Origin: Stictocephala bisonia
Lineage: Eukaryota; Arthropoda; Insecta; Hemiptera; Membracidae
Direction: 5' to 3'
Length of the DNA: 64,000 nt
Assembly (NCBI GenBank): GCA_035578905.1
Contig: JAQJVL010000005.1
Location: 310,001-374,000, forward strand
Position 1 is the first letter of the stretch, and each line of letters opens with the position of its first letter. Position numbers and translations under genes: made by a program. Positions 1 to 12,200 of the stretch are shown in pieces. A model generated the notes under the pieces. That model saw only the letters and a program-made list of their open reading frames with translations. It was not told the DNA's origin and did no database searches.

Positions 1-1770
1 CATGTGACGTACTGTTGTGTGACTAATACCATGTGACTTACTGCTATGTGGCTAATACCTTGTGATATACTATTGTGTAAGTAATACCTTCTGACTTACT
101 GTTGTGTGGCTAATACCTTGTGATATACTATTGTGTAAGTAATACCATGTGACTTACTGTTGTGTGGCTAATACCTTGTGATATACTATTGTGTAAGTAA
201 TACCTTGTGACTTACTGTTGTGTGGCTAATACCTTGTGATATACTATTGTGTAAGTAATACCATGTGACGTACTGTTGTGTGACTAATACCTTGTGATAT
301 ACTATTGTGTAAGTAATACCATGTGACTTACTGTTGTGTGGCTAATACCTTGTGATATACTATTGTGTAAGTAATACCTTGTGACGTACTGTTGTGTGAC
401 TAATACCTTGTGATATACTATTGTGTAAGTAATACCATGTGACTTACTGTTGTGTGGCTAATACCTTGTGATATACTATTGTGTAAGTAATACCATGTGA
501 CTTACTGTTGTGTGACTAATACCTTGTGATATACTATTTTGTAAGTAATACCATGTTACTTACTGTTGTGTGGCTAATACCTTGTGATATACTATTGTGT
601 AAGTAATACCATGTGACTTACTGTTGTGTGACTAATACCTTGTGATATACTATTGTGTAAGTAATACCATGTGACTTACTGTTGTGTGACTAATACCTTG
701 TGATATACTATTGTGTAAGTAATACCATGTGACTTACTGTTGTGTGACTAATACCTTGTGATATACTATTGTGTAAGTAATACCATGTGACTTACTGTTG
801 TGTGGCTAATACCTTGTGATATACTGTTGTGTAAGTAATACCATGTGACTTACTGTTGTGTGACTAATACCTTGTGATATACTATTGTGTAAGTAATACC
901 ATGTGACTTACTGTTGTGTGGCTAATACCTTGTGATATACTATTGTGTAAGTAATACCATGTGACTTACTGTTGTGTGGCTAATACCTTGTGATATACTA
1001 TTGTGTAAGTAATACCTTGTGACGTACTGTTGTGTGACTAATATCTTGTGATATACTATTGTGTAAGTAATACCATGTGACTTACTGTTGTGTGGCTAAT
1101 ACCTTGTGATATACTATTGTGTAAGTAATACCTTGTGACTTACTGTTGTGTGGCTAATACCTTGTGATATACTATTGTGTAAGTAATACCATGTGACGTA
1201 CTGTTGTGTGGCTAATACCTTGTGATATACTATTGTGTAAGTAATACCATGTGACTTACTGTTGTGTGACTAATACCTTGTGATATACTATTGTGTAAGT
1301 AATACCATGTGACTTACTGTTGTTTGGCTAATACCTTGTGATATACTATTGTGTAAGTAATACCATGTGACGTACTGTTGTGTGGCTAATACCTTGTGAT
1401 ATACTATTGTGTAAGTAATACCATGTGACTTACTGTTGTGTGACTAATACCATGTGACGTACTGTTATGTGGCTAATACCTTGTGATATACTATTGTGTA
1501 AGTAATACCATGTGACTTACTGTTGTGTGACTAATACCTTGTGATATACTATTGTGTAAGTAATACCATGTGACTTACTGTTGTGTGGCTAATACCTTGT
1601 GATATACTATTGTGTAAGTAATACCATGTGACGTACTGTTGTGTGGCTAATACCTTGTGACGTACTATTGTGCAAGTAAAACTATGTGATTTATTGTTGC
1701 AACATGACCAACGCCAGGTGACGCTGCACCACCAAGTGATATAATATTGTCGCATGACTACATAACGTGA
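1..1770. repeat. 29-bp satellite organised as 58-bp dimers
   Basis: Two related 29-bp monomers alternate: one with a core like gtgacttactgttgtg and one with gtgatatactattgtg, each ending in taatacc. Most of the array alternates strictly, giving a 58-bp dimer, with occasional runs of two identical-type monomers near 1-90 and 1440-1480. Copies are very similar up to about 1660. From about 1670 to 1770 the units decay (substitutions, lost phase), which marks the true right edge. The left edge lies outside the window. No coding potential beyond chance frames. Confidence 0.95.
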
Positions 1771-3230
1771 TCATGGGTAACGAGGCAACAGAGGTATTCT
1801 GTTAGTCGGTAACGAGGTATATGACTAACAGCATTCAACGTCTGTTGCCCTATGACCATGGTGGACGTCAAGTACTGTAATAATATTTTTTCTAATGTCT
1901 AATATTACGTGTCTTACTATGAGAATGCATAATGTCATGGTCATAAGTGTTGTTATTGTTTAATTTTGGTAAATTATTGCATAATGGTTCTCATAATCCT
2001 TTATGACAAACTAAATTAAAAGTGCTATTTTATTTCTTATTGTTCACACGGCTATTCAGAAAATTAATTTACCAACAATTTTATCTTTTTACAACTGTAG
2101 CATTTTAATTCCTTCATTTGATTGACAAGAGCTTGAACTATGGACGTCGAGTGTTCGTTCAATACAATATCCACATTTGTTTAAAAAAGGCCACAAAAAA
2201 AAATACTGTCGGTAAATAAATCGACTAGTCGATTATTTAACTGTATTTCTAAGAAGTTTCATGAATGCGCCTCTCCGAAATCCCTTGACTAACGTAGCAA
2301 TGCAGTAATGTCACGCCATTGGGTCTCGCATGTTAGCTTAATATCTACGATCATAATACAGTTCAGCGGAAAAGTAATAAAGAAAATGTTCAAGGAGTTT
2401 TTTTGTTGTTGTTATGAGAACTAACCGTAGTTACATTAATTTTTACCTAGTATTACATTTTGCCATGGAACTAAGAAAAAATTTGAAAATTGTACAATAG
2501 GATCAGGTCTATAAAAATATATTTTTTGTCGTTGGCATGTATAGATATTGCATAGTTTACTCATTAAATGTTTCTAGCAGAAAAGTCAACAGTTTAAAAT
2601 GCATAATCTTAAATAAAATATAAAAATAATGTAAGTTTATAGAAAGACCGATTATACAAATAACGTACTGTGTTGATTGAAAACTTATAATTGAGTCTGA
2701 ACATTATTCAATATTTCAAGTATAAAGAAATGAAATCCTATTCAATCATTCCTGTTTCTTCATCACGAAACTCTAAGAACCGCAAACAAACAGTATCTAC
2801 AGGTCTACTCATTATAACTGCCATTACTTGGTTTATAAAGTGTAAGACAAGTCTTTATGTTTTAAGTGTGTATTTACTCAACACGTATGTAAATAATAAT
2901 GTATTGGATTGCATAATCTATAGTCGAGGGAATTAGACATTAATATTAAATGATTTCTTTTTGGGAACATGACTGTTTACAATCTTGTTGCCGGACTTTA
3001 TTCTCCTCAGTATTTGTGAACAAACAAAATATCTTTCAACTCGCATTTGGATCACAAAGTTCCAGAAACCAATTTAATGAAAAAAGTAGCATCAATGAAT
3101 GAGTTGTTACACCTTGGCATTATTAGGTGTTTTGAAGTGTAAAGACACCGCCACACTTGTGTGATGAATGCAAGATTAGGAGGCAATTGTGTGTTGTATG
3201 TGTTGTCAATAGAATCTGATTGTGCCGAGT
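1771..3230. other. AT-rich DNA without a recognisable gene
   Basis: Low-GC sequence with short frames only. An 81-codon frame at 2691-2936 has no recognisable domain, a low-complexity AT-driven composition and no convincing start context, so it is not called as a gene. The stretch separates the 58-bp dimer array from the 59-bp array. I see no RNA gene or obvious promoter. Confidence 0.6.
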
Positions 3231-3291
3231 GTAAAATTACGTTACGGATGTACTGTCGATGTAATCATGACTGTTCTCAGTAAATATACGG
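3231..3291. repeat. Diverged outlying unit of the 59-bp array
   Basis: This block carries attacgttacggatgtactg followed by a diverged catgactgttctcagtaaat, the same order as the large 59-bp array that resumes at 4479. A further partial unit lies at 3664-3700. It shows that the array originally extended left of the two transposable elements now separating them. Confidence 0.85.
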
Positions 3292-3663
3292 GATCTTTTC
3301 CGTTATACGTATACCACTATTTAAATATATTGAATAATACATTTTAACCATTGTTTGGTATAAATAACGGAACACGGTATTCAATTTATTGATTTAAAAC
3401 ATGTTTTCCTCATTTTCAACCTTTAGAATCCCAATACATCGAGGCCGCCCATATACATCGCGCCGCGGCAGTTATGGTTAGGTTAGGTTATTATATTGTA
3501 GAATGAACCTGTAATTTGTAAAAACATTCTACAATAGGCAATGCTAACCTAACCTAACCATAACTGCCGCGGCGCGATGTATATGGAAATATTTTGGGAT
3601 TGCTGACACATAACGGAAAAGATCCGACATTAAATAGTGGTATACGTATAACGGAAAAGATCC
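3291..3663. mobile_element. Short TIR element (hAT-like MITE) with a central hairpin
   Basis: Terminal inverted repeats of 34 bp (3291-3324 and 3630-3663) are perfect complements beginning ggatcttttccgttatac. The flanks show an 8-bp direct repeat, aatatacg, at 3283-3290 and 3664-3671. An 8-bp duplication is typical of hAT or P superfamily transposition, although the duplicated word also belongs to the surrounding 59-bp unit, so the exact length is uncertain. No transposase is encoded; the element is non-autonomous. The copy of the terminal motif at about 3612-3625 suggests a nested or internally duplicated end. Confidence 0.75.
3449..3586. repeat. Long GC-rich inverted repeat with TTAGG-like words
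   Basis: Arms of about 42 bp (3449-3490 and 3544-3585) are near-perfect complements containing gcgccgcggcagttatgg followed by ggttaggttaggtta. The spacer is about 53 bp. The tandem TTAGG words match the usual insect telomere motif but only about three copies occur per arm, so this is an element-internal hairpin and not a telomere. Confidence 0.85.
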
Positions 3664-3700
3664 AATATACGGTTATAATTATGTTGTTCTTAGTAAATAT

Positions 3701-4478
3701 GAAATGAAATGAAAATGAAAATGAAATGAAATGAAATGAAATGAAATGAAAAACGTCTTTATTTAACCAGGCGAAGTTGGGACTAGAAAGTCCCTTCTTC
3801 CACTTAACCTGATACAAAAATAATTAAAATTATAACAGTTTTGTTTTTAAATACAGTAATTGCAACTGAATAAAAGTAACAATAACTATTATAATATATA
3901 AAAAAAAAATATTTTAAAGTAAATAATATTAATAAACACAGTGAAATGATGTATGTAATTACAAGTATAAAATAAATTAACAGACTTAGAAATAAAAATA
4001 AGATTATGAAATTCCACTTACACCCTCACACACGCTCTCTTCAACTGGATCACACGCTCATTCACACATTTATTAACCTAATAGTAAATCATAAAACTAA
4101 AAGAAAAAAGAAAAAACTTACAAACCACATTCATACGTATCCTCCAAATGCCTGCCAAACACTACCGGCTATCATCGGACCCGCAGGAGAAAGTCTTTTA
4201 CCTCCGCCCTGAAGCGATAACAGTTATCAATGTTCCTCATACCATCTGGAAGGGAATTCCACAGCCGGCAAGAATTTACGGTAAACGATTTATTAAATAT
4301 TGAAGTTCTATGAGTAGGAATACAAAGAAGCGAAGCACCCCTGCGTGTTTCACGGGCACTAACATGAGACAAAAACTTGAAGTTATCATACAGATATTTA
4401 GGAGACTTCGTGTGCAATACCTTGTGTAAGAAAGAAATGGTGTGAAATTCATAGAGCCCCTTAATTTTATATACATTT
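3701..4478 (-). mobile_element. 5'-truncated non-LTR retrotransposon (LINE) 3' end
   Basis: On the minus strand this piece reads from the C-terminal end of a LINE protein through a 3' untranslated region to an AATAAA signal near 3760 and a short simple-repeat tail of TTTCA-type units (3701-3750). It is flanked by the 7-bp direct repeat taaatat at 3694-3700 and 4479-4485, a plausible target-site duplication within the 59-bp array. A microsatellite tail instead of poly(A) is typical of CR1/RTE/jockey-like groups; I cannot decide the clade. Confidence 0.8.
4175..4476 (-). pseudogene. LINE reverse-transcriptase C-terminal fragment
   Basis: The minus-strand frame ending at 4175 holds the residues FNKSFTVNSCRLWNSLPDGM, which match the conserved tail found at the C-terminus of many LINE ORF2 proteins (a hydrophobic residue, RLWNSLP, then a short basic helix). 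About 80 codons are in one frame and the upstream part continues in a neighbouring frame (up to about 4476), so the remnant is frameshifted. The catalytic reverse-transcriptase core and endonuclease are missing because the insertion is 5'-truncated. It has no function of its own; it identifies the element. Confidence 0.75.
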
Positions 4479-6570
4479 TAAATATGCGGTTACAATTACG
4501 TTACGGATGTACTGAATATAGTCATGACTGATCTTAGTAAATATACGGTTACAATTACGTTACGGATGTACTGAATATAGTCATGACTGATCTTAGTAAA
4601 TATACGGTTACAATTACGTTACGGATGTACTGAATATAGTCATGACTGATCTTAGTAAATATACGGTTACAATTACGTTACGGATGTACTGAATATAGTC
4701 ATGACTGATCTTAGTAAATATACGGTTACAATTACGTTACGGATGTACTGAATATAGTCATGACTGATCTTAGTAAATATACGGTTACAATTACGTTACG
4801 GATGTACTGAATATAGTCATGACTGATCTTAGTAAATATACGGTTACAATTACGTTACGGATGTACTGAATATAGTCATGACTGATCTTAGTAAATATAC
4901 GGTTACAATTACGTTACGGATGTACTGAATATAGTCATGACTGATCTTAGTAAATATACGGTTACAATTACGTTACGGATGTACTGAATATAGTCATGAC
5001 TGATCTTAGTAAATATACGGTTACAATTACGTTACGGATGTACTGAATATAGTCATGACTGATCTTAGTAAATATACGGTTACAATTACGTTACGGATGT
5101 ACTGAATATAGTCATGACTGATCTTAGTAAATATACGGTTACAATTACGTTACGGATGTACTGAATATAGTCATGACTGATCTTAGTAAATATACGGTTA
5201 CAATTACGTTACGGATGTACTGAATATAGTCATGACTGATCTTAGTAAATATACGGTTACAATTACGTTACGGATGTACTGAATATAGTCATGACTGATC
5301 TTAGTAAATATACGGTTACAATTACGTTACGGATGTACTGAATATAGTCATGACTGATCTTAGTAAATATACGGTTACAATTACGTTACGGATGTACTGA
5401 ATATAGTCATGACTGATCTTAGTAAATATACGGTTACAATTACGTTACGGATGTACTGAATATAGTCATGACTGATCTTAGTAAATATACGGTTACAATT
5501 ACGTTACGGATGTACTGAATATAGTCATGACTGATCTTAGTAAATATACGGTTACAATTACGTTACGGATGTACTGAATATAGTCATGACTGATCTTAGT
5601 AAATGTACGGTTACAATTACGTTACGGATGTACTGAATATAGTCATGACTGATCTTAGTAAATATACGGTTACAATTACGTTACGGATGTACTGAATATA
5701 GTCATGACTGATCTTAGTAAATGTACGGTTACAATTACGTTACGGATGTACTGAATATAGTCATGACTGATCTTAGTAAATATACGGTTACAATTACGTT
5801 ACGGATGTACTGAATATAGTCATGACTGATCTTAGTAAATATACGGTTACAATTACGTTACGGATGTACTGAATATAGTCATGACTGATCTTAGTAAATA
5901 TACGGTTACAATTACGTTACGGATGTACTGAATATAGTCATGACTGATCTTAGTAAATATACGGTTACAATTACGTTACGGATGTACTGAATATAGTCAT
6001 GACTGATCTTAGTAAATATACGGTTACAATTACGTTACGGATGTACTGAATATAGTCATGACTGATCTTAGTAAATATACGGTTACAATTACGTTACGGA
6101 TGTACTGAATATAGTCATGACTGATCTTAGTAAATATACGGTTACAATTACGTTACGGATGTACTGAATATAGTCATGACTGATCTTAGTAAATATACGG
6201 TTACAATTACGTTACGGATGTACTGAATATAGTCATGACTGATCTTAGTAAATATACGGTTACAATTACGTTACGGATGTACTGAATATAGTCATGACTG
6301 ATCTTAGTAAATATACGGTTACAATTACGTTACGGATGTACTGAATATAGTCATGACTGATCTTAGTAAATATACGGTTACAATTACGTTACGGATGTAC
6401 TGAATATAGTCATGACTGATCTTAGTAAATATACGGTTACAATTACGTTACGGATGTACTGAATATAGTCATGACTGATCTTAGTAAATATACGGTTACA
6501 ATTACGTTACGGATGTACTGAATATAGTCATGACTGATCTTAGTAAATATACGGTTACAATTACGTTACG
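4479..6570. repeat. 59-bp satellite array, about 35 near-identical copies
   Basis: Unit of exactly 59 bp, containing acggttacaattacgttacg and gtcatgactgatcttag. Copies are almost invariant; the only repeated variant I see is aaatgtacgg in place of aaatatacgg (near 5604 and 5722). The right end is abrupt at 6570, where the sequence switches directly to the 26-bp array. The high identity implies recent expansion or gene-conversion homogenisation. Confidence 0.97.
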
Positions 6571-6579
6571 CGCTATCGG

Positions 6580-8395
6580 CACGGGATATCATTGTCACTA
6601 TCCCACCAACCCGTGTGGATAGCGCTGTCGACACGGAATCTCACTATCACGATCCTTCCAACCCGTGTATGGATGTCACCACCTCATCAACCCGTGTGGA
6701 TGTCACGACCCCACCAACCCGTGTGGATATCACGACCCCACCAACCCGTGTGGATGTCACGATCCTACCAACCCGTGTGTGGATGTCAGGATTCCACCAA
6801 CCCGTGTGGATGTCACGACCCCACCAATCCGTGTGGATGTCACGATCCTACCAACCCGTGTGGATGTCACGATCCTACCAACCCGTGTGTGGATGTCACG
6901 ACTCCACCAACCCATGTGGATGTCACGATCCCACCAACGCGTGTGGATAGCGCTGTCGGCACGGAATCTCACTATCACGATCCTTCCAACCCGTGTATGG
7001 ATGTCACCACCTCATCAACCCGTGTGGATATCACGACCCCACCAACCCGTGTAGATATCACGACCCCACCAACCCGTGTGGATATCACGACCCCACCAAC
7101 CCGTGTGGATGTCACGATCCTACCAACTCGTGTGTGGATGTCAGGATTCCACCAACCCGTGTGGATGTCACGACCCCACCAATCCGTGTGGATGTCACGA
7201 TCCTACCAACCCGTGTGGATGTCACGATCCTACCAACCCGTGTGTGGATGTCACGACTCCACCAACCCATGTGGATGTCACGATCCCACCAACCCGTGTG
7301 GATGTCACGATCCTACCAACCCGTATGTGGATGTCACGACTCCACCAACCCATGTGGATGTCACGATCCTATTAACCCGTGTGTGGATGTCACGTCCCCA
7401 CCAACCCGTGTGTGGATGTCACGTCCCCACCAACCCGTGTGTGGATGTCACGTCCCCACCAACCCGTATGGATGTCACGATCCTACCAACCCGTGTGTGG
7501 ATGTCACGACACCACCAACCCGTGTGGATATCACGACCCCACCAACCCGTGTGGATGTCACGATCCTACCAACTCGTGTGTGGATGTCAGGATTCCACCA
7601 ACCCGTGTGGATATCACGACCCCACCAACCCGTGTGGATGTCACGAACCTACCAACTCGTGTGTGGATGTCAGGATTCCACCAACCCGTGTGGATGTCAC
7701 GACCCCACCAATCCATGTGGATGTCACGATCCCACCAACCCGTGTGGATGTCACGATCCTACCAACCCGTGTGTGGATGTCACGACTCCACCAACCCATG
7801 TGGATGTCACGATCCCACCAACCCGTGTGGATGTTACGATCCTACTAACCCGTGTGTGGATGTCACGACCCCACCAACCCATGTGGATGTCACGATCCTA
7901 TTAACCCGTGTGTGGATGTCACGTCCCCACCAACCCGTGTGTGGATGTCACGTCCCCACCAACCCGTATGGATGTCACGATCCTACCAACCCGTGTGTGG
8001 ATGTCACGACACCACCAACCCGTGTAGATATCACGACCCCACCAACCCGTGTGTGGATGTCACTTCCACACCAACCCGTGTAGATATCACGACCACACCA
8101 ACCCGTGTGTGGATGTCACGACACCACCAACCCGTGTAGATATCACGACCCCACCAACCCGTGTGGATGTCACTTCCACACCAACCCGTGTAGATATCAC
8201 GACCCCACCAACCCGTGTGGATGTCACTTCCACACCAACCCGTGTGGATGTCACGACTCCTCCAACCCATGTGGATGTCACGACCCCACCGTCCCGTGTG
8301 GATGTCACGACCCCACCAACCCGTGTGGATGTCACGATCCTACCAACCCGTGTGTGGATGTCACGACCCCACCAACCCGTCTGGATGCATATTAA
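6580..8395. repeat. 26-bp minisatellite array with 28-bp variants
   Basis: Basic unit of 26 bp (caacccgtgtggatgtcacg plus a variable cacc-type hexamer), mixed with 28-bp units that carry an extra gt. The mixture shifts frame between units, so several long frames run across it on both strands; these are repeat artefacts. A higher-order copy is visible: the unusual segment gatagcgctgtcg and the following atctcactatcacgatcc occur near 6617 and again near 6946, about 330 bp apart. The right edge at 8395 is abrupt. Confidence 0.95.
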
Positions 8396-9211
8396 GTTTT
8401 AGGCCTGAAAGACTTAAATTAAATCCCTTAGTGCATCCTTAACCGTATTACTACGAGTCTTTGCCACTACAAAGCTAATAATGAAATTGTATTTTATGAG
8501 TTCAGGAATGGTCTTTTTACGTGATAGTATCACGTAAATTGTTAAAAATTGCCACTGAAATAAATGATTCAGATAGTTCATTGGACTCATCGATCTGTAC
8601 GTAAACTCCTAAATCAGTTTGAGTTGACACTGTTTAGCATTTTTACTTAATCAAAACTATTTCGAAGATTTTTGAAAGTTAAAGTCTGGTGCATATGAGT
8701 GTCCCCCAGTTAATTTATTCCTTAAATGTCTTGTCCTTTAAAAGAGTATGGTTCATCAAACCCACGAAATGAATCTGTCCTGTAAAAGAGTTATACAGTG
8801 CTTTCTAAACCAGCTCTATCCTCTTATTCCCTAAGTACCAATTGACTTGATACCCAGATAGGAGTTGTTTATCCTTCTCGTTTCCCTTATCATCTAGGAA
8901 GTGAGACGAGTAACTCAATGATAAGATATATGTCTGACTGCGTGAATATTACGAAACTGTTTCGCTTGTATTTGTATAAAAAATTACTTTTCAGCATGGT
9001 TATCAGTAGTATGCCTGCAATACTGCTAATGTTGCTTCTATCATCTTCATAGTGCTAAATTCTGTTAACTTTGTTGAAATTATTTTTGGTGGACTAAGTC
9101 CTGTATTCCCCAACGAGGTGTTGGCTTTAATATAATCTTCATGTTTATTGTGAGATATGGCTAAGAAATTATCTCTACATAATCTATATGAATTTCTAGT
9201 ACGTGTCAAAC
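8396..9211. other. Unique AT-rich spacer
   Basis: No gene recognised. It contains a perfect 23-bp palindrome (listed separately). The last 60 bases lead into the first, slightly diverged 39-bp unit near 9212. Confidence 0.6.
8516..8538. repeat. Perfect 23-bp palindrome
   Basis: Arms tttacgtgata and tatcacgtaaa flank a single G. It could be a protein-binding dyad or a chance hairpin; nothing nearby identifies a regulated gene. Confidence 0.7.
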
Positions 9212-12200
9212 ACAAACAGTGCAATTACCCTAGGCATATAGGGGTGCCTATAGTAACGACGAACAGTGCAATTACCATAGGGGTGCCTCTAGTAAACACG
9301 AACAGTGCAATTACCATAGGGGTGCCTCTAGTAAACACGAACAGTGCAATTACCCTAGGCATATAGGAGTGCCTATAGTAAAGACGAACAGTGCAATTAC
9401 CCTAGGGATGCCTCTAGTAAACACGAACAGTGCAATTACCATAGGGGTGCCTCTAGTAAACACGAAAAGTGCAATTACCATAGGGATGCCTCTAGTTAAC
9501 ACGAACAGTTTAATTACCATAGGGATGCCTCTAGTTAACACGAACAGTGCAATTACCATAGGGGTGCCTCTAGTAAACACGAACAGTGCAATTACCATAG
9601 GGGTGCCTCTAGTAAACACGAACAGTGCAATTACCATAGGGGTGCCTCTAGTAAACACGAACAGTGCAATTACCATAGGGGTGCCTCTAGTAAACACGAA
9701 CAGTGCAATTACCATAGGGGTGCCTCTAGTAAACACGAACAGTGCAATTACCATAGGGGTGCCTCTAGTAAACACGAACAGTGCAATTACCATAGGGGTG
9801 CCTCTAGTAAACACGAACAGTGCAATTACCATAGGGATGCCTCTAGTTAACACGAACAGTGCAATTACCATAGGGATGCCTCTAGTTAACACGAACAGTG
9901 CAATTACCATAGGGGTGCCTCTAGTAAACACGAACAGTGCAATTACCATAGGGGTGCCTCTAGTAAACACGAACAGTGCAATTACCATAGGGATGCCTCT
10001 AGTTAACACGAACAGTGCAATTACCATAGGGATGCCTCTAGTTAACACGAACAGTGCAATTACCATAGGGGTGCCTCTAGTAAACACGAACAGTGCAATT
10101 ACCATAGGGGTGCCTCTAGTAAACACGAACAGTGCAATTACCATAGGGGTGCCTCTAGTAAACACGAACAGTGCAATTACCATAGGGATGCCTCTATTAA
10201 ACACGAACAGTGCAATTACCATAGGGATGCCTCTAGTTAACACGAACAGTGCAATTACCATAGGGGTGCCTCTAGTAAACACGAACAGTGCAATTACCAT
10301 AGGGGTGCCTCTAGTAAACACGAACAGTGCAATTACCATAGGGGTGCCTCTAGTAAACACGAACAGTGCAATTACCATAGGGGTGCCTCTAGTAAACACG
10401 AACAGTGCAATTACCCTAGGCATATAGGGGTGCCTATAGTAAAGACGAACAGTGCAATTACCCTAGGGATGCCTCTAGTAAACACGAACAGTGCAATTAC
10501 CATAGGGGTGCCTCTAGTAAACACGAACAGTGCAATTACCATAGGGGTGCCTCTAGTAAACACGAACAGTGCAATTACCATAGGGATGCCTCTAGTTAAC
10601 ACGAACAGTGCAATTACCATAGGGATGCCTCTAGTTAACACGAACAGTGCAATTACCATAGGGGTGCCTCTATTAAACACGAACAGTGCAATTACCATAG
10701 GGAGGCCTCTACTAAACACGAACAGTGCAATTACCATAGGGGTGCCTCTAGTAAACATGAACAGTGCAATTACCATAGGGATGCCTCTAGTTAACACGAA
10801 CAGTGCAATTACCATAGGGATGCCTCTAGTTAACACGAACAGTGCAATTACCATAGGGGTGCCTCTAGTAAACACGAACAGTGCAATTACCATAGGGGTG
10901 CCCCTAGTAAACACGAACAGTGCAATTACCATAGGGGTGCCTCTAGTAAACACGAACAGTGCAATTACCATAGGGGTGCCTCTAGTAAACACGAACAGTG
11001 CAATTACCATAGGGGTGCCTCTAGTAAACACGAACAGTGCAATTACCCTAGGCATATAGGGGTGCCTATAGTAAAGACGAACAGTGCAATTACCCTAGGG
11101 ATGCCTCTAGTAAACACGAACAGTGCAATTACCATAGGGGTGCCTCTAGTAAACACGAACAGTGCAATTACCATAGGGGTGCCTCTAGTAAACACGAACA
11201 GTGCAATTACCATAGGGATGCCTCTAGTTAACACGAACAGTGCAATTACCATAGGGATGCCTCTAGTTAACACGAACAGTGCAATTACCATAGGGGTGCC
11301 TCTATTAAACACGAACAGTGCAATTACCATAGGGATGCCTCTACTAAACACGAACAGTGCAATTACCATAGGGGTGCCTCTAGTAAACACGAACAGTGCA
11401 ATTACCATAGGGATGCCTCTAGTTAACACGAACAGTGCAATTACCATAGGGATGCCTCTAGTTAACACGAACAGTGCAATTACCATAGGGGTGCCTCTAG
11501 TAAACACGAACAGTGCAATTACCATAGGGGTGCCTCTAGTAAACACGAACAGTGCAATTACCATAGGGGTGCCTCTAGTAAACACGAACAGTGCAATTAC
11601 CATAGGGGTGCCTCTAGTAAACACGAACAGTGCAATTACCATAGGGGTGCCTCTAGTAAACACGAACAGTGCAATTACCCTAGGCATATAGGGGTGCCTA
11701 TAGTAAAGACGAACAGTGCAATTACCCTAGGGATGCCTCTAGTAAACACGAACAGTGCAATTACCATAGGGGTGCCTCTAGTAAACACGAACAGTGCAAT
11801 TACCATAGGGATGCCTCTAGTTAACACGAACAGTGCAATTACCATAGGGATGCCTCTAGTTAACACGAACAGTGCAATTACCATAGGGGTGCCTCTAGTA
11901 AACACGAACAGTGCAATTACCATAGGGATGCCTCTATTAAACACGAACAGTGCAATTACCATAGGGATGCCTCTAGTTAACACGAACAGTGCAATTACCA
12001 TAGGGGTGCCTCTAGTAAACACGAACAGTGCAATTACCATAGGGGTGCCTCTAGTAAACACGAACAGTGCAATTACCATAGGGGTGCCTCTAGTAAACAC
12101 GAACAGTGCAATTACCATAGGGGTGCCTCTAGTAAACACGAACAGTGCAATTACCCTAGGCATATAGGGGTGCCTATAGTAAAGACGAACAGTGCAATTA

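Noticed and set aside
2691..2936. 81-codon plus-strand frame
   Set aside because: AT-driven composition, no domain, no conserved start or splice context.
3449..3586. Interstitial telomere
   Set aside because: Only about three TTAGG-type words per arm, in inverted orientation inside a transposable element.
4479..6570. CRISPR-like regular spacing
   Set aside because: There are no variable spacers; the full 59 bp is repeated without interruption, and the genome is eukaryotic.
6592..8402. Several overlapping plus- and minus-strand frames up to 418 codons
   Set aside because: All are readings of the 26/28-bp repeat, open on both strands with no domain or codon signature.
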